Shown: one piece after another, positions 22,963-33,060 of the stretch
Layout: each line of letters opens with the position of its first letter
Numbering within the stretch: position 1 is the first letter of the stretch
Assembly (NCBI GenBank): GCA_946902875.1
Contig: OX336344.1
Coordinates: 22,093,791 to 22,157,790 of the forward strand
Reading direction: 5' to 3'
Origin: Nematopogon swammerdamellus
Taxonomy: Eukaryota; Arthropoda; Insecta; Lepidoptera; Adelidae
Length of the DNA: 64,000 bases
Notes under the pieces: generated by a model
The model's input: only the letters and a program-made list of their open reading frames with translations
Database searches by the model: none
Told to the model about the DNA's origin: nothing
Made by a program: the position numbers and the translations under genes

Positions 22963-23277
22963 GTGGGGCCGGCACTTTAAAAGAATAGCCCCACTGCATC
23001 GCTCCCCGTGTATGTCGTAAAAGGCGACTAAGGGATATGACTCCCTTCTTATATTACTAGGTGGTAGGGTTTAACCCGCCCGGGTTGGTACCACCGCACT
23101 GAATGAAAGGTCGGTCGAAACGGCTATGTAAATAGTTTGTGTTTTCCGTACAGTTCAGTGTAGCCGGCACGACCGAAGGGAAGCACTGACGTGGCACCAA
23201 GTTCAACCGGTGTTATGGGCTCACACCGCGGATGTTGTAGGTGATGTAGCCAACCGTGTCAGTTTCCATAAAAAAAG
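22963..23277 (+). mobile_element. SINE family A with H1 head, forward (right arm)
   Basis: It starts GTGGGGCCGGCACTTTAAAA and runs through GTCGTAAAAGGCGACTAAGG, the ACCACCGCACTGAATGAAAG body and CAGTTTCCATAAAAAAAG. Only about 20 bases separate it from the inverted copy at left. Confidence 0.8.
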
Positions 23278-23421
23278 AAAAAAAGTAGGTACCGGCTCCA
23301 CACGGCTTTCTACGTGTGCGATAACAGTATTTCTATTCTTTGAACTCCTCGGTCACCAATATAAGCGGTTTAGCGAGGATGTGACGCACTGTGACCTTCC
23401 AATTTCATACATGTCAAGTCT

Positions 23422-23687
23422 TTTTTTTTATGTTATCCGGTATGGGTGGCTGAGTCGGAGGGGCCAACATGCTCCGACCAGCCAATATTACCTCCGAGAT
23501 GGTAGGTGCCATACCGGAGACTGCCCTGGATTGCTGGCTATACTGGACTAGAGGAGAACACAACCGAGGCTGCTATGCGGCCATCTTACATCCAGTACGG
23601 TGGTACCAACCCAGTCGGCTACAATTAGAGCCTACTACTTAGTAAGGGGCAAGGGAAGGGACCTACACAAGGAAGTCTGACGTATAT
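23422..23687 (-). mobile_element. SINE family B, reverse
   Basis: A T-run, then ATCCGGTATGGGTGGCTGAG, TGCTGGCTATACTGGACTAG and the shared 5' block GGGCAAGGGAAGGGACCTAC. Confidence 0.75.
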
Positions 23688-23997
23688 TTCAGAAAAAATA
23701 CATAATGCAATGTTTATTTCGCGACAACGACGATGCCGAGGCGGCCTTGTTTCAAACTAGAAATTCGTCCAGGCGGCATGTCACTTACTGGTAAGTATCT
23801 ACCTACACTTCCAATATCACACATTCCTTTCGCGGTTCAAAGTAGTCTGTCACAAAGGAACTGCCGTTCAACTATTGGAACTAAACCTCAAAACCCTTGA
23901 AACGCTTCTCCTAAACTCCAAACGGCCGAAGTACATATCCTTTCTTAAGGGGCAGCAATAACAAACATCTAGTTATACTAAGTTTGAATTCGCGAGC

Positions 23998-24396
23998 GTT
24001 AGAAAAAAAATATGTGCGAGTTTTACTCGCGCACGGAGGTTTCCGTATCTATCCGCTATTATCCGCCTATCTTTTGTCTTTCAACAATGCAATGTATAAA
24101 AGTCTATGGCGCCATCTATTATTCAATAGGGTGACTAATCGATTTTTTGGACGTTTGTTGTATGCGAGCCCCCCTTAATTTTTAAAATTTTCTTATTTTT
24201 CTTATTTGTTATTTCCGCCATAGTAAAACATATTCTGTAAAAATACGGATAAAATACCTACGGGCTAGGTAGCCCGTAGGTGCGGGGTAGGTACGGTTCA
24301 GTCAAGAGATACAACCCTCGGACAGACGGACGGAAGGCGGAGGCTTAGTAATAGGCTTCCGTACGGGATACGGAAACCTAAAAACCGGCCAAGTGC
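23998..24396 (+). mobile_element. Dispersed repeat D
   Basis: TGCGAGTTTTACTCGCGCAC at the start, ATTTGTTATTTCCGCCATAG in the middle, GGACAGACGGACGGAAGGCG and GATACGGAAACCTAAAAA at the end. A second copy start (CCGGCCAAGTGCGAGTCGGA) follows immediately at 24384. Confidence 0.7.
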
Positions 24397-24639
24397 GAGT
24401 CGGACTCACGCACAGATGGTCGAGGACCAACTTGCAGTTGTGTTCTCCTCTGAATAGAGCTATAAATATAATAAATAAAATAAATTCGACAGAACCAGAG
24501 TTCAACTTATTTAGCAATAGTTTTAATAAATACAATAATTATATAGTCACATATTTAAATGAGGAATAAGCATAAATAAATTTGTATAAGATGCAAAGTA
24601 TTTGTATAAGATTAGGTAAAGCCTAAATGTTTCTTAAAT

Positions 24640-24735
24640 TTAAAATAAATAAAATAAATGAATAAATAAATAAATAGATAAATAAATAAATAAGTAGATA
24701 GATAGATAAATAAATAAATAAATAAATAAATGGTT
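24640..24735. repeat. (AAAT/AGAT)n microsatellite
   Basis: Alternating AAAT and AGAT units at the tail of a LINE-like fragment. Confidence 0.8.
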
Positions 24736-24779
24736 CTCTAACACCATATTTTTTTGTGTTATGTTTTTTTATGTAAACC

Positions 24780-25232
24780 AGCATGGGTGGCTGTGCCGAG
24801 GGACCAATGGTGCAGTCGACAGAGCCAAAATCACCTCTCCTCGCGAAACCGGGTAGATGCCATGCCAGCAGATTTTCGGACTGTTACTAGGCTGTCTAGC
24901 CCGTTAATACGACGCTTGAAGACAACCAGGTTAAAGGATTCAGGAAATACACTCGCCGGAAGACAGTTCCACACTCTAGCGGTGCGACAAAGAAACGATT
25001 TAGAGAACCGATGGGTTCTCAAAAGTCCAATGTCAACAACAAAAGGGTGCTGAGCCTCTCTGCGACGAGTCATGCGGAGATAGGACGGGTGGCAGGGAAT
25101 AAGGGATGCTAGTTCCGCAGAGCAGCGTCCGTGATAGTATCTGTAAAACAGACTAAGCGAACATACAAATCCTCTGTGACTCAGGGACTCCAGACCATCT
25201 GTAAGTTTCGGGTCATCGTATGTATTTAACAA
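24780..25232 (-). pseudogene. LINE ORF2 C-terminal fragment (Jockey type), minus strand, 133 codons
   Basis: The minus-strand frame contains LTDGLESLSHRGFVCSLSLF, then RYYHGRCSAELASL, the FSKSFLCRTARVWNCLPASV motif and VVFKRRINGL, in the order found at the end of Jockey-type reverse transcriptases. The 5' end is truncated in LNTYDDPK. It is followed on its 3' side by an (AAAT)n-rich tail, as expected for a retrotransposed LINE end. Confidence 0.75.
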
Positions 25233-25385
25233 AAACAGATTTTTTCTCTCTCATTCAGTTCGGTATCGTGAGCCCGACTCACATTTGCTCGGTATTTATT
25301 ATTGGTTGTTTTACTATAGTCTAACACTATAACCAAACACTGTAACCACATCAAGTTTGACGCTTGTATGTATGTATTTGTATTT

Positions 25386-25664
25386 ATTTATAATTATTAT
25401 TACATTAACATGTTTTATGTAATGTTATATTATAACATTAAATAATTACCCAATTCCTACATCATGCCCTTAACATGTGGGTGGCCGTATGTACGAAACT
25501 CCCCATTTGCCAGTGTTGTAAAAATGTATAGATTTAATTAAAGGTGTTTGGTGGAGTGCCCTCGAGAGCTTACAAAAGCGTGCATATCGGATTCGATACC
25601 TCGCGAGGTGATTATGCAAACCAGAGAACAAAGAAAATACGTTTACGGAATATGGAATGGGCAA
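25386..25664 (-). other. Unassigned repeat-like sequence
   Basis: A 64-codon minus-strand frame (25470-25664) has no recognised domain. The flanks are AT-rich. It could be retroelement debris. Confidence 0.3.
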
Positions 25665-25765
25665 TGGGCATATGAATATGCGTATAACACGGAAAAGTAA
25701 AAAATCAGACCCGAGCTCTTATCCAAAGTGCCGCTTCTTCGTGCTCGCCACGTGAGTACGGTCGG

Positions 25766-25900
25766 AAACAGGGATGTTGCGGATATTCGCATCCGCATCC
25801 GTAAATGCGGAGCATCCGCATTGATTTTGACATCCGCATCTGAATTCGCATCCGCATTAAATCGATGCGGAACTCATGCGGATGCGGATGTAGTGCAGGT
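25766..25900. mobile_element. GATGCGGATGT-rich element, hAT-like end, copy 1
   Basis: It starts CAGGGATGTTGCGGATATTC and contains many ATCCGCATCC/GGATGCGGAT units in both orientations. A second version, reversed, lies at 35130-35266 with the same CAGGGATGTTGCGGAT tip and GGTCGGAAA neighbour. The CAGGGA tip suggests the hAT superfamily. Confidence 0.45.
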
Positions 25901-26156
25901 TGAGACTTGAATGAAATTGGGCGGAGTCCGCGAGTGGCGCGCGCTGCAATTGACCAATAGGAAGGGAATATGCTGTGCGACGGTGCAGGGCAGTGCTGAC
26001 GACTTTGTTTTCCATTATTATTGCGTCATTTCATTCCGTCACGTTTCGTGTATGCATGCGTGTCTAAACACGCGCGACGACGCGTCTTCTAAGTTGAATT
26101 TCCGACTCGAGTATTCCACTTCCACTGTACTATATACATGCGGCGAAGTATAGTGT

Positions 26157-26164
26157 CCCAGAAG
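26157..26164. repeat. 8-bp target duplication (left) of the hAT-type element
   Basis: CCCAGAAG, matched by 34958-34965 on the other side. Confidence 0.55.
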
Positions 26165-26289
26165 CAGGGACGTATATAAGGGGGGGGGGGGGGGGGGGGG
26201 GTTTAGGGGGTCCGGACCCCCCCCCCCCCCCCCCCCTTCGACAATCAGTTTACACTAGATATAATTAAATTTTCAAACTTCATCCTATT

Positions 26290-26745
26290 AGTCCAGTCGA
26301 CATGTCGAAAAAAGGTGGGGTAGCTGGAAAGTATTCTGAAGTTAATGACACTTTTACACATTATTTGGGGGTACACTAGGAATACTATCCTAAGTTTTCG
26401 ACCTCAAGGATCCTGTACTAACTTGGTGGTGGGCAAAAAACTCTTAAAATTTCTGACTTTTTTCCGCTTTTCGCTTATATCTCTTAAACTAAGGATATTT
26501 TGTCTACCACATTGCATAAGAAAGTTGGAGAGCATTAAATTTGCTATAATTGTTTTGTTGAACCAGATTTTTAGACCCAATATTAACGGAGATACAGCCG
26601 ATCAAAGTTAGACAAAGTTTCTTAAAATGTAAAAAATAGCAGAAAAGCGAAGGTTTTGACCCTATAACCATCATTTCGATGTTAAACTATGTTGATCACT
26701 CATCAATATCAACGTCTTGGAAAACCTAATAGGAAAGTAATAATA
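26290..26745. repeat. Left inverted arm of the hAT-type element
   Basis: Its reverse complement runs through 27526-27762 and, after the provirus, 32401-32605. Landmarks: CCAAGACGTTGATATTGATG-type sequence in the right arm and AAACTAAGGATATTTTGTC in the left. Divergence is modest, so the two arms have aged separately or were never perfect. The arm also shows the uninterrupted site corresponding to the provirus insertion point (near 26515). Confidence 0.7.
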
Positions 26746-26811
26746 TTAAAAATATCCATCGATATGCCGATCGATTGATCGATCGTTGCGCCCATAGTCG
26801 TATCGGCGAAG

Positions 26812-26841
26812 AGCCTCTCAAGGTGGTCACCTTGAGAGGCT
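26812..26841. repeat. 30-bp near-perfect palindrome
   Basis: AGCCTCTCAAGGTG and CACCTTGAGAGGCT are perfect 14-base arms with a 2-base centre. It lies at the edge of LINE-like debris between the two hAT arms. Confidence 0.7.
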
Positions 26842-27084
26842 ATCGCTGAGTCGTTGGGTCAAGATCCAGAAGGCAGCCCTGCTCGACACTGCGTGCATAG
26901 TCCGGAGGTTTCTCTCTTTGGAACCCGACCATCGGTAGCCTGGGTCCGCCCCGCTGCCAGTGGTAGAACTCCGTTTGTTTTTACATAAATTTTTGATTTT
27001 AATTTTTAGTTTATAAAAATCAGTGGCCTCGGGGTCTTTACAAATCGCCAACATCTCTGAAAGGCTAGGGTTCTTGCTATACAT
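26827..27084 (-). other. Unrecognised minus-strand frame, probably retroelement debris
   Basis: An 85-codon frame with Lys-rich and Arg/Ser-rich parts and no known domain. It ends beside a SINE poly-T and inside the hAT element. Confidence 0.3.
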
Positions 27085-27408
27085 TTTTTTTTTTTATTGA
27101 AACTGACACGGATGGCTACATCACCTACAACATCCGTGATGTCAGCCCATAACACCGGGTGAACTTGGTGCCACGTCAGCCTTCCCTTCGGTCGTGCCGG
27201 CTACACTGAACTGGACGGAAAACACAAACTATTTACATAGCCGTTTCGACCGACCTTTCATTCAGTGCGGTGGTACCAACCCGGGCGGGTTAAACCCTAC
27301 CACCTAGTAATATAAGAAGGGAGTCATATCCCTTAGTCGCCTTTTACGACATACACGGGGAGAGATGCAGTGGGGCTATTCTTTTAAAGTACCGGCTCCA
27401 CACGGTAC
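27084..27408 (-). mobile_element. SINE family A with H1 head, reverse
   Basis: A T-run, then ATTGAAACTGACACGG, a complete body and an H1 head ending CACACGGTAC. One of the best preserved H1/A copies. Confidence 0.8.
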
Positions 27409-27762
27409 AAATCTGCATCACCTTCTTTTTTCCAGTACCAAATGGTGCTGAGGTGGTGTCACCCACTTATCGCATGCAGGAAAATAATATACTTTGGATC
27501 GTACTTGAACGAGTAAGATAGTTTAGTTAGGGTCATAGGTTTTCCAAGACGTTGATATTGATGAGTGATCAACATAATTAACATGGAAATGATGGTAACA
27601 AATAGTTATAGGGCCAAAACCTTCGTTTTTCTGCTATTTTTTACATTTTAAGAAACTTTGTCTAACTTTGATCGGCTGTATCTTCGTTAATCTTTTAATC
27701 TTGGGCCTGAAAAGCTGGTTCAACAACGAAATTTTAGAAAATTTAATGCTCCCCAAACTTGT

Positions 27763-27766
27763 CATG
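27763..27766. repeat. 4-bp target duplication of the LTR element (left)
   Basis: CATG directly before the LTR, matched by CATG at 32397-32400. Confidence 0.8.
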
Positions 27767-27982
27767 AATTATGTAGTCGACACCGGTTAGTTACTTTTAA
27801 AAAAGTATTTAATTAATTAGAAGTAATTACAAAGTTGTATTCAGGTCGGCGATAGCTTACAGACTAAATGAAATATATCTGAGTCTTCAGCGAAGAGAAC
27901 AATGCAGGCGGTCGGCCGAGGTGCTGTCCTCGGAAGTCGTCTGCATCGTCAGCGGGAATCGCCCGCTGCTGGGCACATAACT
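27767..27982 (-). repeat. 3' LTR of the provirus
   Basis: 216 bases, preceded on the coding strand by a polypurine tract. No difference from the 5' LTR was seen by eye. Confidence 0.9.
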
Positions 27983-27993
27983 CCTCCCTCCTT
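27983..27993 (-). promoter_or_regulatory. Polypurine tract
   Basis: AAGGAGGGAGG on the minus strand directly abuts the 3' LTR, the expected place for plus-strand priming. Confidence 0.8.
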
Positions 27994-28104
27994 AAGATGA
28001 AAGTAGGCTGGAGACGTCGTCGTAGGGATACTTTCAGGATCGTCCTCGGTCCTTTGAAGTCCTCGGTTCTTGAAGTTGTTGCAGTGGGTGTGCTGTTTGT
28101 AGAT

Positions 28105-29570
28105 TTATTGAATGACATTAAGGACTGAAGCTGGGTGTGCATTCAATGTGTTGACTCCGTCGGTGTCTTCTTTCTTCTGTGTCCTTGTTTGATATTTTGG
28201 TTTGAATCTTTGGAAGAGTATGTAGGCGGCGGCTAATATTCCGATAGCGTACAGGGTTAGGGTGTACCAGCTAATGTTTGTGGTTATGTTAAAGTCGGGG
28301 GTTTCTATTATGTTTGATTGAGGTATCTCATTCCATTGAGATTGTATCTGGTGGAGGCGGTCGAACTGGATGTTTTCAATGTCGATGTGTATTTTACGCG
28401 TAGTGTTTGTCGTTATAATATGTTGTTTAGGTAACGGAATGTACTCGTTGATGAAGATTTCCTTGCTGTCTGTTCTCAGCGTTTTTCCCAGAAGTTCTAT
28501 CTGACAATCTTTGGTGAGGGTTATAAGGTTTGATCCGATGGTTCTTGCATACGTTATATTTCGTCCACATGTAGATTTGATAATTTCCTCGTGCGGTAGG
28601 ACCGCTAGCCAGCTGTTATCTCGTGTCTGCTCGATGTGACCTTGATCGAGTTGCATGCAGAACGCTGCGCTCGTGCAGTTGGTAGGTGTCCGGTGACTGA
28701 TGAGTTGTATGACGCAATCGCCATTCTGCTGAGTAGGTAGTAAGTCTAGGTGCTTACACAGCTGATCGTCGTCGGTGAGTGCTTTGCAGGGTTCTTCTCG
28801 ATGTGCGAACTCAGCACTTCCCAGGACAAGGTATTTGGAGTGTGGGATTATGTTATGACAATGTTGTTTTGGTTTGGGATGGAATAGAGATGAAGTAGAT
28901 CATACTGCCGGCGGTCTACTAGAGGAATTTCTAGTATGAAGGTCAGAGTATGACTACTGCTATAGGCTTTGATTTCTATAGATTTCTCAATCAAATGTAT
29001 ATTTTCTATTATTGGCTCGTATATTTGTCTAGTAAACTGATCTGTATTTATTTTAACTAATTCTTTAAGAAGATCATTTGGTGCGATTATACTAGGGTGC
29101 AAAATACCTATTTGTGCGAATGTTACAGCATTTTCTAAAACTAATATTTTTTCGTGCATAATAATTAAGCTAGTTTTTATTTGCGTATAAGAATTCAGGA
29201 AATGTAAACTATAATCTAATGTATTAACTATGTTTAACTGTTCTTCTAATTCCTCCTTAATTGACTGCTGGTTTCGTTTTACTACACTCAGCATAATCTC
29301 GAATTCGTTGATAGCACTTTTTGCTAACCTAATGTTTTCCTTTCCATTGAGGTTAATGTTATCTACTTGAGTGTACAGGTTGTTTATTTGTTTATTAAAC
29401 TTTTCTGCATCTGACTGATCTAAATTTCCTGTAATTGTTTTTATAACAGTTCCCAGGCCGTTTATTAAGCCTCTGCGAAATCGGGTTAATACAGGTGAAA
29501 GGTATTGTAATTTATTTGTAGCGCTAAATAACATATATCTTATCAATTGTCGGTAATGAGGTATTCGCAT
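28105..29570 (-). pseudogene. Env-like gene (baculovirus F-type fusion protein relative), frameshifted
   Basis: Two overlapping reading frames make up the gene: 28848-29570 and a second frame ending at 28105. They are joined by a small indel near 28850. The first part has a furin-like RFRR site within about 35 residues of its ATG, a Gly-rich fusion-peptide-like segment and a long helical region. The second part has Cys-rich ectodomain sequence and one transmembrane segment (WYTLTLYAIGILAAAYILF) followed by a basic tail. The segment before the cleavage site is very short, so most of the receptor-facing subunit appears lost. The protein is not expected to be functional. Confidence 0.75.
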
Positions 29571-29603
29571 TGTACGATTCTGAGTATTTTATTTCTTGAT
29601 TTT

Positions 29604-29774
29604 TCACTGATGCGAATACTTCGCGGAATTTCGATTGTGTACTCGTATGGCGTATTTAGCGTTGTGGTGTTTTATAATTATCTCGGATATGTTATTGGGG
29701 TGCAAACGAATTATTTTATATGGTCCTTTAAATTCCGGTTCAGTATTGGGACTCCTGGCTGTTTTGTCTACCAT
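29604..29774 (-). pseudogene. Pol: integrase C-terminal remnant
   Basis: A 56-residue open stretch contains FKGPYKIIRLHPN and a run toward HNRN. This resembles the C-terminal integrase tail (FxGPY..) just before env in gypsy-type elements. The catalytic core and zinc finger are gone. Confidence 0.6.
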
Positions 29775-29837
29775 TTTATAGACAGTTTCCCAAAGTCAAA
29801 TTTTCCAAGTTTGAATTATGATTTGAAGTAACTTTTT

Positions 29838-30599
29838 CTATGTTTGTTCTGTTTCGGAGAGAGTGCATGCGGCATATATTACTGGCTTACTTGAGCCAAC
29901 AGTGCCTTGAGAAGGGACAGCTCCCAGGACTACGTCTAATGAATTTAAAATAAAAGGGTTTTTCAAATCAGGATATTGTAACATTGGTGAATTTGTTAAG
30001 ATATGTTTACATGATTCGAAAGTTTTTACAAATTCGGGGGTGCGTAGGACTTTTGCATGTTTTCTCAAATATGTTTTCATAGGATTAGTTAATTGGTCAA
30101 AATCTTTAATGAATTTACGGTAATATCCTATTAATCCTATGAATGATTTTACTTCTTTTGGTGTTTTTGGGATTGGAAATCTTTTTATATCTTTAATTGT
30201 TTCTTGGATTGGGTGGATACCTGCGTCAGTTTGTTCTATGTCTACGTCCATTGAAGCGGTCATATTATACAGTCGGGTCGTGTTAGGGGTGGCACTATAT
30301 GGTGTGAGATGTACCGGGGTGTCATTATTTATGGTTCTTTTTTCGCAAGTGTTATTGGGTAGCAACGTGTGGAATCTACCCTTTTTGACTACCACAATTC
30401 CTTTTGGTAGGATGAGTCCTTTCTTCCGTGTGCGCCCGTTGTGAATGCATGTGCCATCTGTATAATTGGACGTTATGGTAACCATTTTTTCACAGTTAGG
30501 TTCGACTGAGAGTTCCTTTCGCGGGTAATCCAAATATAAAGGTATTTCAGAATGCTTTGTTTTTAAAACTCTATTTTCTAGGTCTATATTGCAAGTGTT
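29838..30599 (-). pseudogene. Pol: RT thumb and start of RNase H, with RT core deleted
   Basis: After the linker (YLDYPRKELSVEP) the frame jumps to the thumb/connection motif (PKEVKSFIGLIGYYRKFIKD) and the beginning of RNase H (VLGAVPSQGTVGSSKPVIYA). The fingers/palm with the catalytic Asp pair are absent, a deletion of roughly 200 or more residues near 30215. The frame stops at 29838, where a second deletion removes the rest of RNase H and most of integrase. Confidence 0.75.
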
Positions 30600-30906
30600 T
30601 TAGATATCTAACCCTAAAAGGCCTTTGTATTGTTTGTCAAATTCAAATATGAGAAACTTATGTTGTTCTTTGGAATTAAACACAGGTGGCAACGGCATGT
30701 AAATGACATCATTGTGTCGCGTGGTAGCGTGTGCGGTTTTTACTTGGAACTGCTCATGTACGACATATTGCTGTAGTTGCAATTCGCGAATTACTGTCGG
30801 TGAAATCATTGAGTGTGAGGCTCCGGTATCAATTAAGAATTTTCCATTTGCTTCGTTTATAAAAATGTATGGCTGTTGTGGTGTTGATAGATAGTTTAGC
30901 TTTACT
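30600..30906 (-). pseudogene. Pol: aspartic protease region, stopped
   Basis: A -1 frame relative to gag carries the protease active-site motif LIDTGASHSM, a later flap-like region and the GLLGLDI motif. An in-frame TAA at 30600-30602 then interrupts pol. The following codons in the same frame still look like the protease/RT linker of this family, so this is a nonsense mutation. Confidence 0.75.
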
Positions 30907-31738
30907 ATTTTATTACGTTGGAGCCTTCGCGCTGGTAAAAATTTTGATCTGTCTGTTCTGTCAGGTCATAGTCTTTAATGTCGTCAGAGGATTGTTCCTC
31001 GTTGTCCGGGTTTTCCTGTGAGTCCTGGTAGTTAAGTTTATTTGGTTGCCAAATATGACTAGGTCTATTAGCCGAACGCATGGTGACGTCTGAGGTGTTT
31101 TTGTTAGGGGCCCATTTAGGGTCCTGCGGGAAGCGGGTGCATTTTTGCGTTTTTTTGTTTTTGCTGTCAGGAGGGGTTTGCGCGGCAGCATACGCTCGTC
31201 TTTGAGTGCGTGCATATTGTGCCTTCATTTCCTCCTGGGTTGCTAGATTCATTGCTTCCATAAGCGTTTTTGGTTGACCTATCCGCACTCCTATTGAGAT
31301 GTATTGCTCTAGGTGTATAGTAAACTGCTCTATGGCCATGTTTTCATAAAAGTGTTTGTCCGGGTGCGTACCGATGCACATTAGGGTATCCATTAATTCT
31401 AGGATTTTTGAGCCAAAGTGCTCTGAGTTTTCACTTTCTCTTTTTACTGTCCCCAAGAGTTGTCGCATTAGTTGGATTTCAGAACGCACCTCCCCAAGCC
31501 TGCGTTGGAGAGCTGCTTTGATTTTATCCCACGAGTCTAGGTCTAGCTCGTGGGCGATGGCATCTAGTGCCTTTCCTGATAGCTTGTTTGTTATAAAACA
31601 CGCTATTGTTGCAGGATCTAAGTTTACGCGGGACAGAACGCGTTCCGTCGCGCGGATGAAAAAGTTTAATCGCCTACGGTTGCCGTCGTATGCAGGCAAC
31701 ATATCTAGGACGATTTTATAATTTCCTTCCTGAGCCAT
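30905..31738 (-). CDS. Gag-like protein of the provirus
   Basis: 277 codons with an intact frame. The N-terminal 150 residues read as a gypsy-type capsid region (AYDGNRRRLNFFIRATERVL; FITNKLSGKALDAIAHEL; SWDKIKAALQRRLGE). The C-terminal third is basic then acidic, without an obvious CCHC zinc knuckle, as in many errantiviruses. The start is the first ATG in good frame after the leader. The frame ends at the TAG (30905-30907). The next frame (pol, protease) is shifted by -1 with no gap, implying ribosomal frameshifting in the family. Confidence 0.85.
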   Translation of the reverse strand: MAQEGNYKIVLDMLPAYDGNRRRLNFFIRATERVLSRVNLDPATIACFITNKLSGKALDAIAHELDLDSWDKIKAALQRRLGEVRSEIQLMRQLLGTVKRESENSEHFGSKILELMDTLMCIGTHPDKHFYENMAIEQFTIHLEQYISIGVRIGQPKTLMEAMNLATQEEMKAQYARTQRRAYAAAQTPPDSKNKKTQKCTRFPQDPKWAPNKNTSDVTMRSANRPSHIWQPNKLNYQDSQENPDNEEQSSDDIKDYDLTEQTDQNFYQREGSNVIK

Positions 31739-32163
31739 CCTAACTAACTATGTACGGCCGGTAAAGCCTATCTACAAAGAGAGTTCTCTAACGCAATGCA
31801 AAGCCTGTAGAGTGGAGGTCAGTTGGATAAGGAGAGATTATGCAGGATACCTGGGAGTACAAGAGTCAATCGCACTCACCACAGGATCGCCCGCATCTCG
31901 CCTTGTTGAGTCAGAAGTTACGCCGTCTCTGGTTCCGGATGTCGGCTAGAGGTTCGGTTGCGAAGAAGATAGGATCCTTCCGCAACACTTGTTGATCGAC
32001 GTTGAAGGGTTGATACCCACGTACTGCACGAGAGTCACTGCTGCACGAGGACACAGCTGAACGTAGAACTTCCAGGGTCCGTCAGGAGCTGGTATAGTTT
32101 TTCGGGAAAACTGTTCAGTTTCACTGGGTTCGCGGCAATGTTCTATTCGGCAGTACTACGCCG
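31739..32163 (-). other. Provirus 5' leader
   Basis: About 425 bases between the primer site and the gag start. No open frame of note. It would hold packaging and splice-donor signals; none was pinned down. Confidence 0.5.
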
Positions 32164-32180
32164 ATCCTACCGGCTGCGCT
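32164..32180 (-). promoter_or_regulatory. Primer-binding site, tRNA-Ser type
   Basis: On the minus strand, immediately after the 5' LTR, the sequence GCGCAGCCGGTAGGAT is complementary to the 3' end of an insect tRNA-Ser, apart from one base near the CCA end. The same primer is used by the 17.6/297/ZAM group. Confidence 0.75.
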
Positions 32181-32396
32181 AATTATGTAGTCGACACCGG
32201 TTAGTTACTTTTAAAAAAGTATTTAATTAATTAGAAGTAATTACAAAGTTGTATTCAGGTCGGCGATAGCTTACAGACTAAATGAAATATATCTGAGTCT
32301 TCAGCGAAGAGAACAATGCAGGCGGTCGGCCGAGGTGCTGTCCTCGGAAGTCGTCTGCATCGTCAGCGGGAATCGCCCGCTGCTGGGCACATAACT
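32181..32396 (-). repeat. 5' LTR of the provirus
   Basis: 216 bases, identical by eye to 27767-27982. On the minus strand it starts AGTTATGTGC and ends CTACATAATT (near-inverted tips). Part of it (from 32354) is the start of the tandem duplication unit. Confidence 0.9.
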
Positions 32397-32734
32397 CATG
32401 CAATGTGGTCAACAAAATATCCTTAGTTTAAGTTTAAGAGATATAGGCGAAAAGTAAAAAAAAAATTGAGATTTTTGCCCACCCCCAAGTTAGCACAGAG
32501 TCTTCGAGGTCGAAAACTTAGGATAGTATTCCTAGTGTTCCCCCAAACAACCTGTAAAAGTTTCATTAACTTCGGAATACTTTCCAGGTAAAAGTACATA
32601 ACTGCTGGACTATATACTATATACAATTTTTTTTTTCGAATTCAACCTGCCTGCCACACAACTATAGAACTTTCAGTATCGGTACCCCTCTAGGCCGAAA
32701 TACAGAACGACTCAACAGGAACACTATAATCTTA

Positions 32735-32782
32735 TTTTTAACCGACTTCCAAAAAAGGAGGAGGTTCTCAATTCGTCTGTAT

Positions 32783-32816
<34 letters not shown>

Positions 32817-33060
32817 TATGTTTGTAACACGATTTCTCCGTCAATTGAGGGCCGATTTAGAAAATTCTTTTTTTGTTAGTTAGGTCATACTTCCGAGGTG
32901 GTCCCATTTCAATTTTATCGAAATTGGTTCAGTGGTTTTCGAAAAATCAGCATAATACTATGGTGTGTGGTTACCTTCAGCAAAACTTGTGATGTGGTCG
33001 TTTTCGGCAATTTTCAGTTTGATAAATTAGTATGGTGTGTGGTTACCTTCAGCAAAACAT
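32735..33060. mobile_element. Dispersed repeat E (AACCGACTTCC family)
   Basis: AACCGACTTCCAAAAAAGGA, GAGGTTCTCAATTCGTCTGT, a long T-run, then CGATTTCTCCGTCAATTGAG. Related pieces lie at 33560-33680 and, reversed, 35800-35905. There is no coding frame. It is repeated in the duplication at 36669. Confidence 0.6.

Larger units (their letters stand above)
27767..32396 (-). mobile_element. Errantivirus-like (gypsy-type) LTR provirus, internally deleted
   Basis: A 4.63-kb element on the minus strand has two 216-bp LTRs, a CATG target duplication, a tRNA-Ser-type primer site, gag, a broken pol, a frameshifted env and a polypurine tract. The gag-pol-env order, 4-bp target duplication, tRNA-Ser primer and AGTTA..AATT LTR tips fit the insect gypsy/17.6/297 group (Errantivirus). 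A full relative is about 7 kb. About 2.5 kb of pol (RT fingers/palm, most of RNase H and nearly all integrase) is missing, so it cannot move without helper proteins. The LTRs look identical, so the insertion is probably young. It sits in the right arm of the hAT-type element. Confidence 0.9.
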
